Origin: Microbacterium sp. STN6
GTDB taxonomy: Bacteria; Actinomycetota; Actinomycetes; Actinomycetales; Microbacteriaceae
DNA length: 64,000 bases
Assembly: GCF_026410545.1 (NCBI RefSeq)
Contig: NZ_JAPMIT010000002.1
Location: 62,001 to 126,000, forward strand
Direction of reading: 5' to 3'
Shown: one piece after another, positions 23,688 through 31,911 of the stretch
How positions within the stretch are numbered: the stretch's first letter is position 1
Layout: every line of letters starts with the position of its first letter
Notes under the pieces: model-generated
The model's input: the letters and a program-made list of their open reading frames with translations, nothing else
Database searches by the model: none
What the model was told of the DNA's origin: nothing
Program-made: the position numbers and the translations under genes

Positions 23688-24665
23688 ATGTCCGGCATCA
23701 AGGCGACCGGTCAGAAACGTCTGGTTCTGATTTCCGGTCGGGCTCATCCCGAGCTCGCCGAACGGATCGCCGCCGAGCTGGGCAGCGAGTTGGTACCGAC
23801 GGATGCGCGCACTTTCGCAAATGGCGAGATCTACGCGCGCTTCGACGAGAGCGTGCGTGGCTGCGACGCGTTCGTGATCCAGTCGCACACGCAGCCGATC
23901 AACGAGTGGCTCATGGAGCAGCTCATCATGGTCGACGCGCTGAAGCGCGCCTCGGCCAAGCGCATCACGGTCGTGGCGCCGTTCTACCCGTACGCGAGGC
24001 AAGACAAGAAGGGGCGCGGCCGCGAGCCGATCTCCGCTCGCCTGGTGGCCGACCTCTTCAAGGTCGCGGGTGCTGACCGCATCATGTCGATCGACCTGCA
24101 CGCCGCCCAGATCCAGGGCTTCTTCGACGGCCCCGTCGACCACCTCTTCGCCATGCCGGTGCTGCTCGAGCACTTCCGCAAGCTGCTCGACCCGGCGACC
24201 CTCACGGTCGTCTCGCCCGACATGGGCCGCGTGCGTGTCGCCGACAACTGGAGCGACAAGCTCGGCGCCCCGCTCGCCATCATCCACAAGAGGCGCGATC
24301 CGCTCGTGCCAAACCAGGTGAGCGTGCACGAGATCGTCGGTGACGTCAACGGCCGCGTGTGCCTGCTCGTCGACGACCTGATCGACACCGGGCGCACCAT
24401 CGTGCATGCGGCCAAGGCGTTGAAGGATGCCGGCGCCACTGCCATCGTGGTCGCCGCGACGCACGCCGTGTTCAGCGACCCGGCCGTGGAACTGCTGCAG
24501 TCCGACGTGATCGACTCGGTCGTCGTCACCGACACGCTGCCTCTGCCGCCGGAGAAGCAGTTCGACAAGCTCACGATCCTGTCGGTTGCGCCGCTGCTGG
24601 CGCGCGCCATCGAACAGGTCTTCACCGACGGCTCGGTCACGAGCATGTTCGACGGCGCCGCCTGA
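23688..24665 (+). CDS. prs: Ribose-phosphate pyrophosphokinase
   Basis: Makes PRPP from ribose 5-phosphate and ATP for nucleotide, His and Trp synthesis. The 325-residue protein has the expected FANGEIYARFDESVRG, KKGRGREPISARLVADL, the DLHAAQIQGFFDGPVDHL signature and the PRPP loop VDDLIDTGRTIVHAAKALK. It starts at the first base after the glmU stop, so the two are one operon. In related genomes rplY often follows; here about 32 kb of sugar-acid genes intervene. Confidence 0.97.
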   Translation: MSGIKATGQKRLVLISGRAHPELAERIAAELGSELVPTDARTFANGEIYARFDESVRGCDAFVIQSHTQPINEWLMEQLIMVDALKRASAKRITVVAPFYPYARQDKKGRGREPISARLVADLFKVAGADRIMSIDLHAAQIQGFFDGPVDHLFAMPVLLEHFRKLLDPATLTVVSPDMGRVRVADNWSDKLGAPLAIIHKRRDPLVPNQVSVHEIVGDVNGRVCLLVDDLIDTGRTIVHAAKALKDAGATAIVVAATHAVFSDPAVELLQSDVIDSVVVTDTLPLPPEKQFDKLTILSVAPLLARAIEQVFTDGSVTSMFDGAA

Positions 24666-24678
24666 GCCGGCCAGCGGC

Positions 24679-26127
24679 TCAGTGCGTCGAGGGCTCCGTC
24701 TCGATCTCGGTGCGGTCGCCCGACCACAGGGTGTGGAACACGCCCGGCTTGTCGACGCGCTTGTAGGTGTGAGCTCCGAAGAAGTCGCGCTGGCCCTGCA
24801 CAAGCGCGGCCGGCAGGCGCTTCTGCGCGAGCGAGTCGAAGTAGCTGAGCGCCGAGCTGAAGCCGGGCACGGGCACGCCGGAGAGTGCCGCCGTCGACAC
24901 CACGCGGCGCCACGCGGCCTCGCCCTCGGCAACGGCCTTCGCGAAGTACGGCGCCTCGAGCAGCGTGGCGATGTTCGCGTTCTCGGCGTAGGCATCCACG
25001 ATGCGGTTCAGGAACTGCGCGCGAATGATGCAGCCGCCGCGCCAGATCTTCGCGATGTTTCCCTTGTCGATCTGCCAGCCGTACTTCTCGGCCCCGGCGA
25101 TGATCGCATCGAAGCCCTGTGCGTACGCAACGACCTTCGAGGCGTACAGCGCCTTCGACACGTCGTCGGCAAACGAGGCGTCGACGCCCTGCACCTCGGG
25201 CCGGTCCGTGACCACGGACTGCACGGCGGCACGCTGCGCCGGCTTGCTCGAGACGGCACGTGCGAAAACGGCCTCGGCGATGCCGCCGACGGGAACGCCG
25301 AGGTCGAGGGCGTTCTGCACCGTCCACACGCCCGTGCCCTTGGAGCCGGCTTCGTCGAGCACAATGTCGACGAACGGCTTGCCTGTGGCGGCATCCGTCT
25401 GCTTCAGTACCTCTGCCGTGATCTCGATGAGGTACGACTCGAGATAGCCCTTGTTCCACTCGGTGAAGACGTCGGCGATGGCGCTCGGCTCCAGGCCGCC
25501 GACGCGACGCAGCAGGTCGTAGGCCTCGGCGATGAGCTGCATGTCGGCGTACTCGATGCCGTTGTGGATCATCTTCACGAAGTGGCCGGCACCATCGGTG
25601 CCCACGTGTGTCACGCACGGCTCGCCCTCGGCGACGGCGGCGATCGAGGCGAGGATGGGGCCGAGCGTCTTGTACGACTCGACCGACCCGCCGGGCATGA
25701 TCGAGGGGCCGTTGAGCGCACCCTCCTCGCCGCCGGAGATGCCGGTGCCCACGAAGTGGATGCCGGTAGGGCTGATCTCCTTCTCGCGGCGAATGGTGTC
25801 ATGGAAGTTCGCGTTGCCGCCATCCATGATGATGTCGCCCGGCTCGAACCTCTCGACGAGCTGGCTGATGACAGCATCCGTGCCCTTGCCCGCCTGCACC
25901 ATGATGATGGCCGTGCGTGGAGTGGCCAGAGAGGCCACGAAGTCGTCGATCGACTCCGAGGCGATGAAGCCGGCCTCCGGGTGCTCGGTGATCAGCTCCT
26001 CGGTGCGGGCCCACGTGCGGTTGTAGACCGCAACCGTGTTGCCCTCGCGGCTGGCGAGGTTGCGGGCCAGGTTGGAACCCATGACCGCGAGGCCGACGAC
26101 CCCGATGTTTGCCTTCTGATCTGACAC
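24679..26127 (-). CDS. gnd: 6-phosphogluconate dehydrogenase (decarboxylating)
   Basis: Oxidises 6-phosphogluconate to ribulose 5-phosphate and CO2 with NADP. The 482-residue protein is of the long, dimeric bacterial type: dinucleotide-binding GLAVMGSNLARN at about 10-21, GTGISGGEEGALNGPSIMPGG, the catalytic HVGTDGAGHFVKMIHNGIEY, and the C-terminal QGQRDFFGAHTYKRVD typical of full-length enzymes. It converges on prs with a 13-nt gap. Together with the gluconokinase at 50203 it would complete gluconate use through the pentose phosphate pathway. The 227-nt spacer upstream is shared with the divergent isomerase operon. Confidence 0.96.
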   Translation of the reverse strand: MSDQKANIGVVGLAVMGSNLARNLASREGNTVAVYNRTWARTEELITEHPEAGFIASESIDDFVASLATPRTAIIMVQAGKGTDAVISQLVERFEPGDIIMDGGNANFHDTIRREKEISPTGIHFVGTGISGGEEGALNGPSIMPGGSVESYKTLGPILASIAAVAEGEPCVTHVGTDGAGHFVKMIHNGIEYADMQLIAEAYDLLRRVGGLEPSAIADVFTEWNKGYLESYLIEITAEVLKQTDAATGKPFVDIVLDEAGSKGTGVWTVQNALDLGVPVGGIAEAVFARAVSSKPAQRAAVQSVVTDRPEVQGVDASFADDVSKALYASKVVAYAQGFDAIIAGAEKYGWQIDKGNIAKIWRGGCIIRAQFLNRIVDAYAENANIATLLEAPYFAKAVAEGEAAWRRVVSTAALSGVPVPGFSSALSYFDSLAQKRLPAALVQGQRDFFGAHTYKRVDKPGVFHTLWSGDRTEIETEPSTH

Positions 26128-26290
26128 GAACGCTCCTTCGAGGGCTGGTCGGGCGGAGGCTCATCCGCCTGAGTATGGGGAGGTGAAGCTGTCTCAAGCG
26201 TAGCGGCCACTCGAGCGGGCCGACCGGCATGTGTCGGTTCAGTGACAGCCAGTGATGGCGGCGGATGCTGCATCCGCGCGCCGCGTGACG

Positions 26291-26321
26291 TATGATCGAC
26301 AGGCGTGGCAACCGCTTGCCA
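26291..26321 (+). promoter_or_regulatory. Promoter -10 box and LacI-type operator 1
   Basis: TATGAT (26291-26296) is a strong -10 box. The operator TGGCAACCGCTTGCCA (26306-26321), a perfect palindrome, lies just downstream of the expected start site, a repressing position, 33 nt before the ATG of the first isomerase-like gene. Confidence 0.75.
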
Positions 26322-26354
26322 AAGCATACTCGAAATCCAAGGGAGGATATCCGC

Positions 26355-27215
26355 ATGGCCAGAATCGGTGTTCAGGCGATGATGCTCAAGAACGACTTCG
26401 CCGAGGCGGGGCCGTTCGAGACGCTGCGGCGGGTGAGCGAGATCGGATACCACGCCGTCGAGGTCTCCCAGATCCCGATGACTCCCGAGAACGTGGCTGA
26501 GCTTGGCCGCGCTCGCACCGAACTCGGCATGGAGATCGCCGCGCTGTCCGCGGCTCTGACCGCGGCCCCCGGCTCGCCGAACGAGTCGCTCACGAACGAC
26601 TTCGACAAGATCGTCGACGACGCGAAGACGCTCGACTCATCGATGATCCGCATCGGCATGCTGCCCTTCGACGCGATGGCCTCGCTCGAGAAGGTGCTCG
26701 AATTCTGCGATGCCAGCAACGAGATGGCGGCGCGGCTGGCCGAGCACGGCATCGGCCTGTACTACCACAACCATCACATCGAGTTCGCGAAGTACGACGG
26801 GCGCTACCTTCTCGACATCATCGCCGATCGGGCGCCGCTCATGGGCCTCGAGGTCGACGTGCACTGGGTGCAGCGCGGCGGGCTCGACCCGGTCACCACG
26901 CTGCGCAAGTACGGCGAGCGCGTCGCCATGGTGCACCTGAAGGACTATCGCATCGGCCAGCTGCCCGCCCAGGCGTTCGAGGCGCTGGCGGCCGGCGACT
27001 TCCCCGCGTTCATGACGGCGTTCACGGGCGTCGTGCAATTCGCCGAGGTGGGCGAGGGCAATCTCGACTTCGCCTCGATCGTGCCCGTCAGCCAGGAGAT
27101 CGGCGCGAAGTACCTACTCGTCGAGCAGGACGATCAATACGGCCGCTCTCCCCTCGAGTGCCTGAAGACCTCGCATGACAACCTGGTGGCGCTCGGCTTC
27201 GCCGACCTTTTCTGA
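26355..27215 (+). CDS. Sugar phosphate isomerase/epimerase-type TIM barrel protein
   Basis: A 286-residue protein of the xylose isomerase-like TIM-barrel superfamily. Probable metal-binding elements are YYHNHHIEF near residue 136, GLEVDVHWVQRGG near residue 165 and MVHLKDYR near residue 192, with a late acidic EQDDQYG. The ATG at 26355 has GGGAGG upstream. It leads an operon with a second protein of the same superfamily and a Gfo/Idh oxidoreductase, under a LacI-type operator. Members act as epimerases, dehydratases, or lyases/hydratases on 3-keto sugars; the reaction here cannot be read from sequence. Confidence 0.8.
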   Translation: MARIGVQAMMLKNDFAEAGPFETLRRVSEIGYHAVEVSQIPMTPENVAELGRARTELGMEIAALSAALTAAPGSPNESLTNDFDKIVDDAKTLDSSMIRIGMLPFDAMASLEKVLEFCDASNEMAARLAEHGIGLYYHNHHIEFAKYDGRYLLDIIADRAPLMGLEVDVHWVQRGGLDPVTTLRKYGERVAMVHLKDYRIGQLPAQAFEALAAGDFPAFMTAFTGVVQFAEVGEGNLDFASIVPVSQEIGAKYLLVEQDDQYGRSPLECLKTSHDNLVALGFADLF

Positions 27216-27250
27216 ACCGATCTGTTCTGAACCGACCTGTTCTGACACTG
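27210..27250 (+). repeat. 15-bp tandem repeat at a gene end
   Basis: TTCTGAACCGATCTG and TTCTGAACCGACCTG are followed by a partial third copy. The first copy contains the stop codon of the upstream isomerase-like gene. Confidence 0.8.
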
Positions 27251-27262
27251 GAGGATCACCCC

Positions 27263-28111
27263 GTGACACCAACCGCCCATCCCGTCTGGACTCTCTCTGG
27301 CTTCGGCGACGAGATCGACGCCGACCCGCGCATCCAGATCACCGTGCTCAAAGCACTCGGCGCCCGGCACATCGAGGTCAGGAGCGCGTGGGGCATCAAT
27401 GTGGTCGACCTCGACGACGATCGCCTCGCCGAGCTCGCCGCCACTCTCGCCCAGCAGCAGATGTCGGTCTCGGCCGTCGCGTCGCCGATCGGCAAGGTCG
27501 ACGTCGCCCTCGACGCCGAGCACGAGGTGGGCCGGCTCGAGCGGGTCATCCGCGTGGCGCAGGCACTGGCGACGCCGAATATCCGCATCTTCTCCTTCTT
27601 CCGCGGCGAGGGGGTGCCGGTCGAATCCATTCGCGACGACGTCATGAAGCGGATGCGCCTGCTCGCCGACGTGGCCGAGCGCGAACGCGTCGTGCTGCTG
27701 CACGAGAACGAGAAGGCCATCTACGGCGACGTGCCCGAGCGTGTTCTCGACCTCGTCGAATCCGTCGGCTCGCACGCCCTCCGTCTCGCCTGGGACAACG
27801 CCAACTTCGTGCAGGTCGGCGTGCGCCCGTTCGACGACGCGTACGCCATGCTGCGGCCCTATGTCGATTACCTGCAGGTGAAGGATGCGCTGGCCGCGAC
27901 GGGCGCGGTCGTGCCCGCCGGCGAGGGCGACGGCCAGCTGCGCGAGACGCTCACCGCGCTGCGTGATGACGGCTACGCGGGCTTCGCCTCGCTTGAGCCG
28001 CACCTTGACGAGGCGTTCGAGCTGGGCGGGTTCTCCGGCCCGACCGCGTTCGGGCAGGCGGCACGGGCGTTCGCCGGCATTCTGGCCGACCTCGGGGTGG
28101 TCGCCGGATGA
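27263..28111 (+). CDS. Second sugar phosphate isomerase/epimerase-type protein
   Basis: A 282-residue xylose isomerase-like TIM-barrel protein, clearly distinct in sequence from its upstream neighbour. Landmarks are LSGFGDEIDADP near the N-terminus, RIFSFFRGEG near residue 112, LLHENEKAIYGD near residue 150, LAWDNANFVQVG near residue 175 and YLQVKDA. The acidic and histidine residues in these segments are candidate metal ligands. The GTG at 27263 is preceded by GGAGG at 9 nt. Its stop overlaps the ATG of the following oxidoreductase (ATGA), so the two are probably translationally coupled. The substrate is unknown. Confidence 0.8.
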   Translation: MTPTAHPVWTLSGFGDEIDADPRIQITVLKALGARHIEVRSAWGINVVDLDDDRLAELAATLAQQQMSVSAVASPIGKVDVALDAEHEVGRLERVIRVAQALATPNIRIFSFFRGEGVPVESIRDDVMKRMRLLADVAERERVVLLHENEKAIYGDVPERVLDLVESVGSHALRLAWDNANFVQVGVRPFDDAYAMLRPYVDYLQVKDALAATGAVVPAGEGDGQLRETLTALRDDGYAGFASLEPHLDEAFELGGFSGPTAFGQAARAFAGILADLGVVAG

Positions 28112-29190
28112 GCGAGGCAGCCGGGCCCACACCGGCTAAGGGCGCCGGTTCCGCACGTGGCACGGGGCTCGTGCGGGCCGCCGTGATCGGCTGCGGCGAC
28201 ATCTCGTCAGTGCATCTGGCGGCGATCGGCGCGATGCCGGATGCGGTCCTGGTCGCCGTATGCGACACAGACCCGGACCGGCTCTCGGCCGCCGAGACGG
28301 CCCTCGGCGTTGCCGGCTTCGCCGACCACCGCGAACTGCTGGCGAGCGTTCGACCGGATGTCGTGCACATCTGCACGCCCCACAACACGCACGTGCAGAT
28401 CGCTCTCGATGCGCTCGCGGCCGGCATCGATGTGATCCTTGAGAAGCCGCTGGCGCACACCCGCCGCGATGGCCAGCGCCTCGTTGAGGCGGCGAGCGGC
28501 AGCGACGCTCGCATCGCCGTCTGCTTCCAGAACCGGTACAACGCGCCCGTGCAGGCGGCGCATGAGCTGGTGCGCTCGGGCGATCTCGGGACGGTGCTCG
28601 GCGCATCCGCTACGGTCTTCTGGCATCGCGATGCCGGGTACTACGAGGATCGGCCATGGCGAGGGCGCTGGCAGACCGGGGGTGGCGGGCTGCTCATGAA
28701 TCAGGCGATCCACACGATCGACCTGGTGCAGTGGCTGGTTGGCGATGTGGCATCCACGCGCGGCGGAATCGCCACGCGACTGCTTGCTGACGCCATCGAC
28801 GTCGAAGACACGGCGGATCTTGTCATGCAGCACGAGAACGGCGCGACGAGCACGCTCTTCGCGACGCTCTCGAACGCCGTCAACGCTCCGGTGACACTCG
28901 ATATCGTCACAGAGAAGGCCACCCTCGCGCTGCGCGGCGACCTCACGGTCAGATACGCGGATGGCCGAGTCGAGCGCGTGGCCGAGCGTCAGCTGGCACC
29001 GGGCGCCCGTGCGTACTGGGGCGTCTCGCACGAACTGCTCATCGGCGACTTCTACGCGGGTGTCGGTGGCGGCGAGCCGTTCTGGATCGATGCGAGGGCG
29101 GCGCAGAAGTCGCTCGAGATCATTCAGGACGTGTACGACCAGGCGTATCCGAAGCGCCCTGTGGGCGAGCCCGAGTTCACGTTTCGGTAA
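28108..29190 (+). CDS. Gfo/Idh/MocA family oxidoreductase
   Basis: A 360-residue NAD(P)-dependent sugar dehydrogenase-type protein. The Rossmann motif AVIGCGDISSVH is at about 28-39 after a low-complexity N-terminal extension of about 20 residues, ILEKPLAHT carries the family EKP motif, and the C-terminal domain contains GGGGLLMNQAIHTIDLVQWL with the usual histidine. It overlaps the preceding isomerase-like gene by 4 nt. Such pairs commonly oxidise a sugar ring hydroxyl (often C3) and process the keto product. The substrate is not determined. Confidence 0.85.
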   Translation: MSEAAGPTPAKGAGSARGTGLVRAAVIGCGDISSVHLAAIGAMPDAVLVAVCDTDPDRLSAAETALGVAGFADHRELLASVRPDVVHICTPHNTHVQIALDALAAGIDVILEKPLAHTRRDGQRLVEAASGSDARIAVCFQNRYNAPVQAAHELVRSGDLGTVLGASATVFWHRDAGYYEDRPWRGRWQTGGGGLLMNQAIHTIDLVQWLVGDVASTRGGIATRLLADAIDVEDTADLVMQHENGATSTLFATLSNAVNAPVTLDIVTEKATLALRGDLTVRYADGRVERVAERQLAPGARAYWGVSHELLIGDFYAGVGGGEPFWIDARAAQKSLEIIQDVYDQAYPKRPVGEPEFTFR

Positions 29191-29207
29191 CGGCGATCGG
29201 TTCGGCT

Positions 29208-29246
29208 TGTCAATCGGTTGCCAAAGCGCTCCGCAACAGCTAGTCT
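29208..29246 (+). promoter_or_regulatory. Promoter with LacI-type operator 2
   Basis: Operator TGTCAATCGGTTGCCA (29208-29223) contains the -35 box TTGCCA (29218-29223); 17 nt later is the -10 box TAGTCT (29241-29246). A bound LacI protein would directly block polymerase. It drives the oligopeptide-type ABC operon. Confidence 0.7.
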
Positions 29247-29284
29247 GACGAAACCGGTCTCCGAAAACCCGCCTTGTTGTGGCA

Positions 29285-29300
29285 CGGCAACCGGTTGCAC
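29285..29300 (+). promoter_or_regulatory. LacI-type operator 3
   Basis: CGGCAACCGGTTGCAC, centred 77 bp downstream of operator 2 and about 50 nt before the binding-protein start codon. Two operators about seven helical turns apart would allow DNA looping. Confidence 0.6.
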
Positions 29301-29348
29301 CAGTTCGTTCAGATCTCACGCAGCATCAACAGCAATGAGGAGATAACA

Positions 29349-30893
29349 ATGAAGTTACGTCCACGGGTGGCGCTCGCCGCCATCGTCACGACGGCAGCGC
29401 TCGTGCTGACCGGGTGCTCGGCAGGAGGCAGCGATGGCTCCACGAACACCGGCAAGACCGCCACGGGCGGAACCCTCACGATCGGGACCCTCGTCGACGT
29501 CAAATCGTTCGACCCCGCGCAGTCGCACATCGGCCACTACCTGCAGTTCGACCAGCCCGTCTACGATTCGCTGCTGCGGCGCAAGCCCGACGGCACGCTG
29601 ATCCCGATGCTGGCGAAGAAGTGGTCGTACAACGCCGACAAGACGGTGCTGACGCTCAACCTTCGCGACGACGTGACGTTCACCGACGGCACGAAGCTCG
29701 ACGCCGACGCCGTGAAGGTGAACCTCGACCGGTTCCGCACCGGAAACGGTCCGGACGCCTCGACGCTGGCTCAGATCGAGAGCGTGGACGCCAAGGACGC
29801 GACAACCGTGGTCATCACGTTGAAGGCGCCGGACCCGGCGCTGCTCGACTACCTCGGTAACGCCGACGGATTCATTGCGAGCCCCAAGGCGATCGACGGC
29901 GGCAAGATCGACACCGCGCCGGTCGGCAGCGGCCCGTACACGCTGGATGCGTCGGCCACCGTCGCCGGCTCCACGTACACGTTCGTCAAGAACCCGAAGT
30001 ACTGGGACCCGTCACTGCAGGTCTACGACAAGATCGTGCTCAAGCCGATCCTGGACACCACCGCCATGCTGAACGCTCTTCTCTCCGGCCAGGTCAACGC
30101 GGCACTGCTGACGGCGAAGACTGAGGCCCAGGCCAAGTCAGGCGGCTTCACCGAGTACAGGTACCCGACCGACTGGCAGGGTCTGCTCATATTCGATCGC
30201 GACGGCAAGATGGTTCCCGCGCTGGCGAACGTGAAGGTGCGCCAGGCGATCAACTACGCGATCGACAAGAAGACGCTGCTCAAGCAGGTGGGCCAGGGCC
30301 TCGGCACCGTGACGAATCAGGTCTTCGGCCCGACCACCGCGGCCTATGACAAGTCGCTCGACAACTCCTACCCGTATGACCCGGCCAAGGCCAAGAAGCT
30401 GCTGGCTGAGGCCGGCTACTCTGACGGGTTCAGCGTGTCGATGCCCACGGTCTCCGGTTTCTTCGACCCGGCCCTGACCGCTGGTATCGGGCAGAACCTC
30501 GCAGACGTCGGCATCACCGTCAATTGGGTCAACGTGGCCGGTGCCGACTTCATCTCCGGCATGGTGCAGGGCAAGTTCGCGATGAGCTGGTTCTCGCTGT
30601 TCCAGGGTTCGCCCTGGGTCGCGGCCAATCAGATCATCACGCCGAACGCCACGTACAACCCGTTCCATACGACCGACCCCAAGGTCGAGTCGATGGTCGA
30701 CACCATCCAGAAAGGCTCGGAAGCCGATCAGGCCAAGGCGGCGAAGCAGCTGAATGACTACGTCACCGCGCAGGCGTGGTTCGCCCCGTTCTACCGGCCC
30801 GACCAGATCTTCTTCACTGACAAGAACACGACGACCACGCCGCAGGCGCAGCAGGCGATTCCGTCGATCTACTCCTACGCACCGAAGAAGTAG
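29349..30893 (+). CDS. ABC transporter substrate-binding lipoprotein (family 5)
   Basis: A 514-residue extracytoplasmic binding protein of the oligopeptide/nickel (SBP family 5) class. A signal peptide with lipobox LTGC places the acylated cysteine at residue 23, followed by a Gly/Ser linker. Family features are TLTIGTLVDVKSFDP, QPVYDSLLRRKPDG, the WSYNADKTVLTLNLRDDVTFTDG region and VRQAINYAIDKKTLL. The ATG at 29349 has GAGGAG upstream. It heads an ABC operon under two LacI-type operators within a uronate region, so the ligand may be an oligosaccharide or glycoside rather than a peptide; several family 5 proteins bind sugars. Confidence 0.85.
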   Translation: MKLRPRVALAAIVTTAALVLTGCSAGGSDGSTNTGKTATGGTLTIGTLVDVKSFDPAQSHIGHYLQFDQPVYDSLLRRKPDGTLIPMLAKKWSYNADKTVLTLNLRDDVTFTDGTKLDADAVKVNLDRFRTGNGPDASTLAQIESVDAKDATTVVITLKAPDPALLDYLGNADGFIASPKAIDGGKIDTAPVGSGPYTLDASATVAGSTYTFVKNPKYWDPSLQVYDKIVLKPILDTTAMLNALLSGQVNAALLTAKTEAQAKSGGFTEYRYPTDWQGLLIFDRDGKMVPALANVKVRQAINYAIDKKTLLKQVGQGLGTVTNQVFGPTTAAYDKSLDNSYPYDPAKAKKLLAEAGYSDGFSVSMPTVSGFFDPALTAGIGQNLADVGITVNWVNVAGADFISGMVQGKFAMSWFSLFQGSPWVAANQIITPNATYNPFHTTDPKVESMVDTIQKGSEADQAKAAKQLNDYVTAQAWFAPFYRPDQIFFTDKNTTTTPQAQQAIPSIYSYAPKK

Positions 30894-30900
30894 TCGCTGT

Positions 30901-30936
30901 GCGGGTGGCCCTGGCGGCTACGCCTGGGTCACCCGC
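30901..30936 (+). terminator. Intercistronic hairpin after the binding-protein gene
   Basis: A 16-bp stem with two imperfect positions (30901-30916 with 30921-30936) and a GCTA loop, 7 nt after the stop codon and 33 nt before the permease gene. Such stems commonly protect binding-protein mRNA or cause partial termination. Confidence 0.6.
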
Positions 30937-30969
30937 CATCCTCACTGACCAGCTGATATCGGAGCTGAC

Positions 30970-31911
30970 ATGTTTTCATTCATCGTTCGCCGGATCGTCT
31001 CCGGCGTCGTGGCGCTCTTCGTGGTGTCGTCGCTGACGTTCTTCCTGCTGTACTTCTCGGCGACGAGCGTCGCCAGGAACATTCTGGGGGAGTCCGCGAC
31101 GCAGGCCCAGGTTCACCAGAAGGAGATCGAGCTGGGGCTCGACCAGCCGCTGGTGGGCCGCTACCTGCACTGGCTTGGTGGCGTACTGCATGGCGACTTC
31201 GGGGTGTCGTGGTTCACGAGCCGCTCGGTCGTCGGCAGCATCTTCGACCGCCTTCCGGTGACTCTCTCGCTCGTTCTCGTCACGATCGCGATCGTCGCCA
31301 TCGTCGCCACTCTGGTCGGTGTCGCGGCGGCCGTGCGCCGAGGGTGGATCGACCGGTTGCTGCAGATCGTCTCGATCGCCGGTTCGGCGATTCCGCAGTT
31401 CGTCATCGCGATCATCGTGGTCACCATCTTCGCGATCAAGCTGCACTGGCTGCCGGCGACCGGGTATGTACCGTTGGGGGGCAATCCTGGCGGCTGGGCG
31501 GTATCGCTCGTTCTGCCGGTGGTCGCGTTGGCGATCAGCGCGGTCGCCTCGACGGCGCAGCAGGTGCGCAGTGCAACGATCAACGTTCTCAGCAAGGATT
31601 ACGTGCGCACCCTGCGCAGTCGAGGGCTCGCCCCGCGTGAGATCCTCTTCCGGCACGTGTTGCGGGGTGCGGCGCCGGCGGGCATGACCGTGCTGTCGCT
31701 GCAGTTCATCGTGATGCTCGGCGGGGTCGTCGTGATCGAGCAGATCTTCGCCCTGCCCGGCATGGGCTTCCTCGCCCTGCAGTCCACCATCCAGGGCGAC
31801 ATGCCCGTTCTGATGGGGGTGGTCGTCTACATCGTCCTCATCGTCGTGATCGTCAATCTTCTCGTCGACCTCGCGGTCGGCTGGCTGAACCCGAAGGCGC
31901 GTGTGTCATGA
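30970..31911 (+). CDS. ABC transporter permease (DppB-like)
   Basis: A 313-residue inner-membrane permease of the oligopeptide type, with about six membrane segments, the N-terminal VRRIVSGVVALFVVSSLTFFLLY pattern and the coupling-loop region DYVRTLRSRGLAPREILFRHVLRGAAP near residue 210. Near the end is VVVIEQIFALPGMGFLA. It overlaps the following permease-ATPase fusion gene by 4 nt (ATGA). It would form the membrane channel together with the permease half of that protein. Confidence 0.88.
   Translation: MFSFIVRRIVSGVVALFVVSSLTFFLLYFSATSVARNILGESATQAQVHQKEIELGLDQPLVGRYLHWLGGVLHGDFGVSWFTSRSVVGSIFDRLPVTLSLVLVTIAIVAIVATLVGVAAAVRRGWIDRLLQIVSIAGSAIPQFVIAIIVVTIFAIKLHWLPATGYVPLGGNPGGWAVSLVLPVVALAISAVASTAQQVRSATINVLSKDYVRTLRSRGLAPREILFRHVLRGAAPAGMTVLSLQFIVMLGGVVVIEQIFALPGMGFLALQSTIQGDMPVLMGVVVYIVLIVVIVNLLVDLAVGWLNPKARVS

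Noticed and set aside
22803-24995. 730-codon reverse frame across glmU and prs
   Set aside because: Antisense shadow of two well-conserved housekeeping genes; no ribosome-binding site or recognisable domain.
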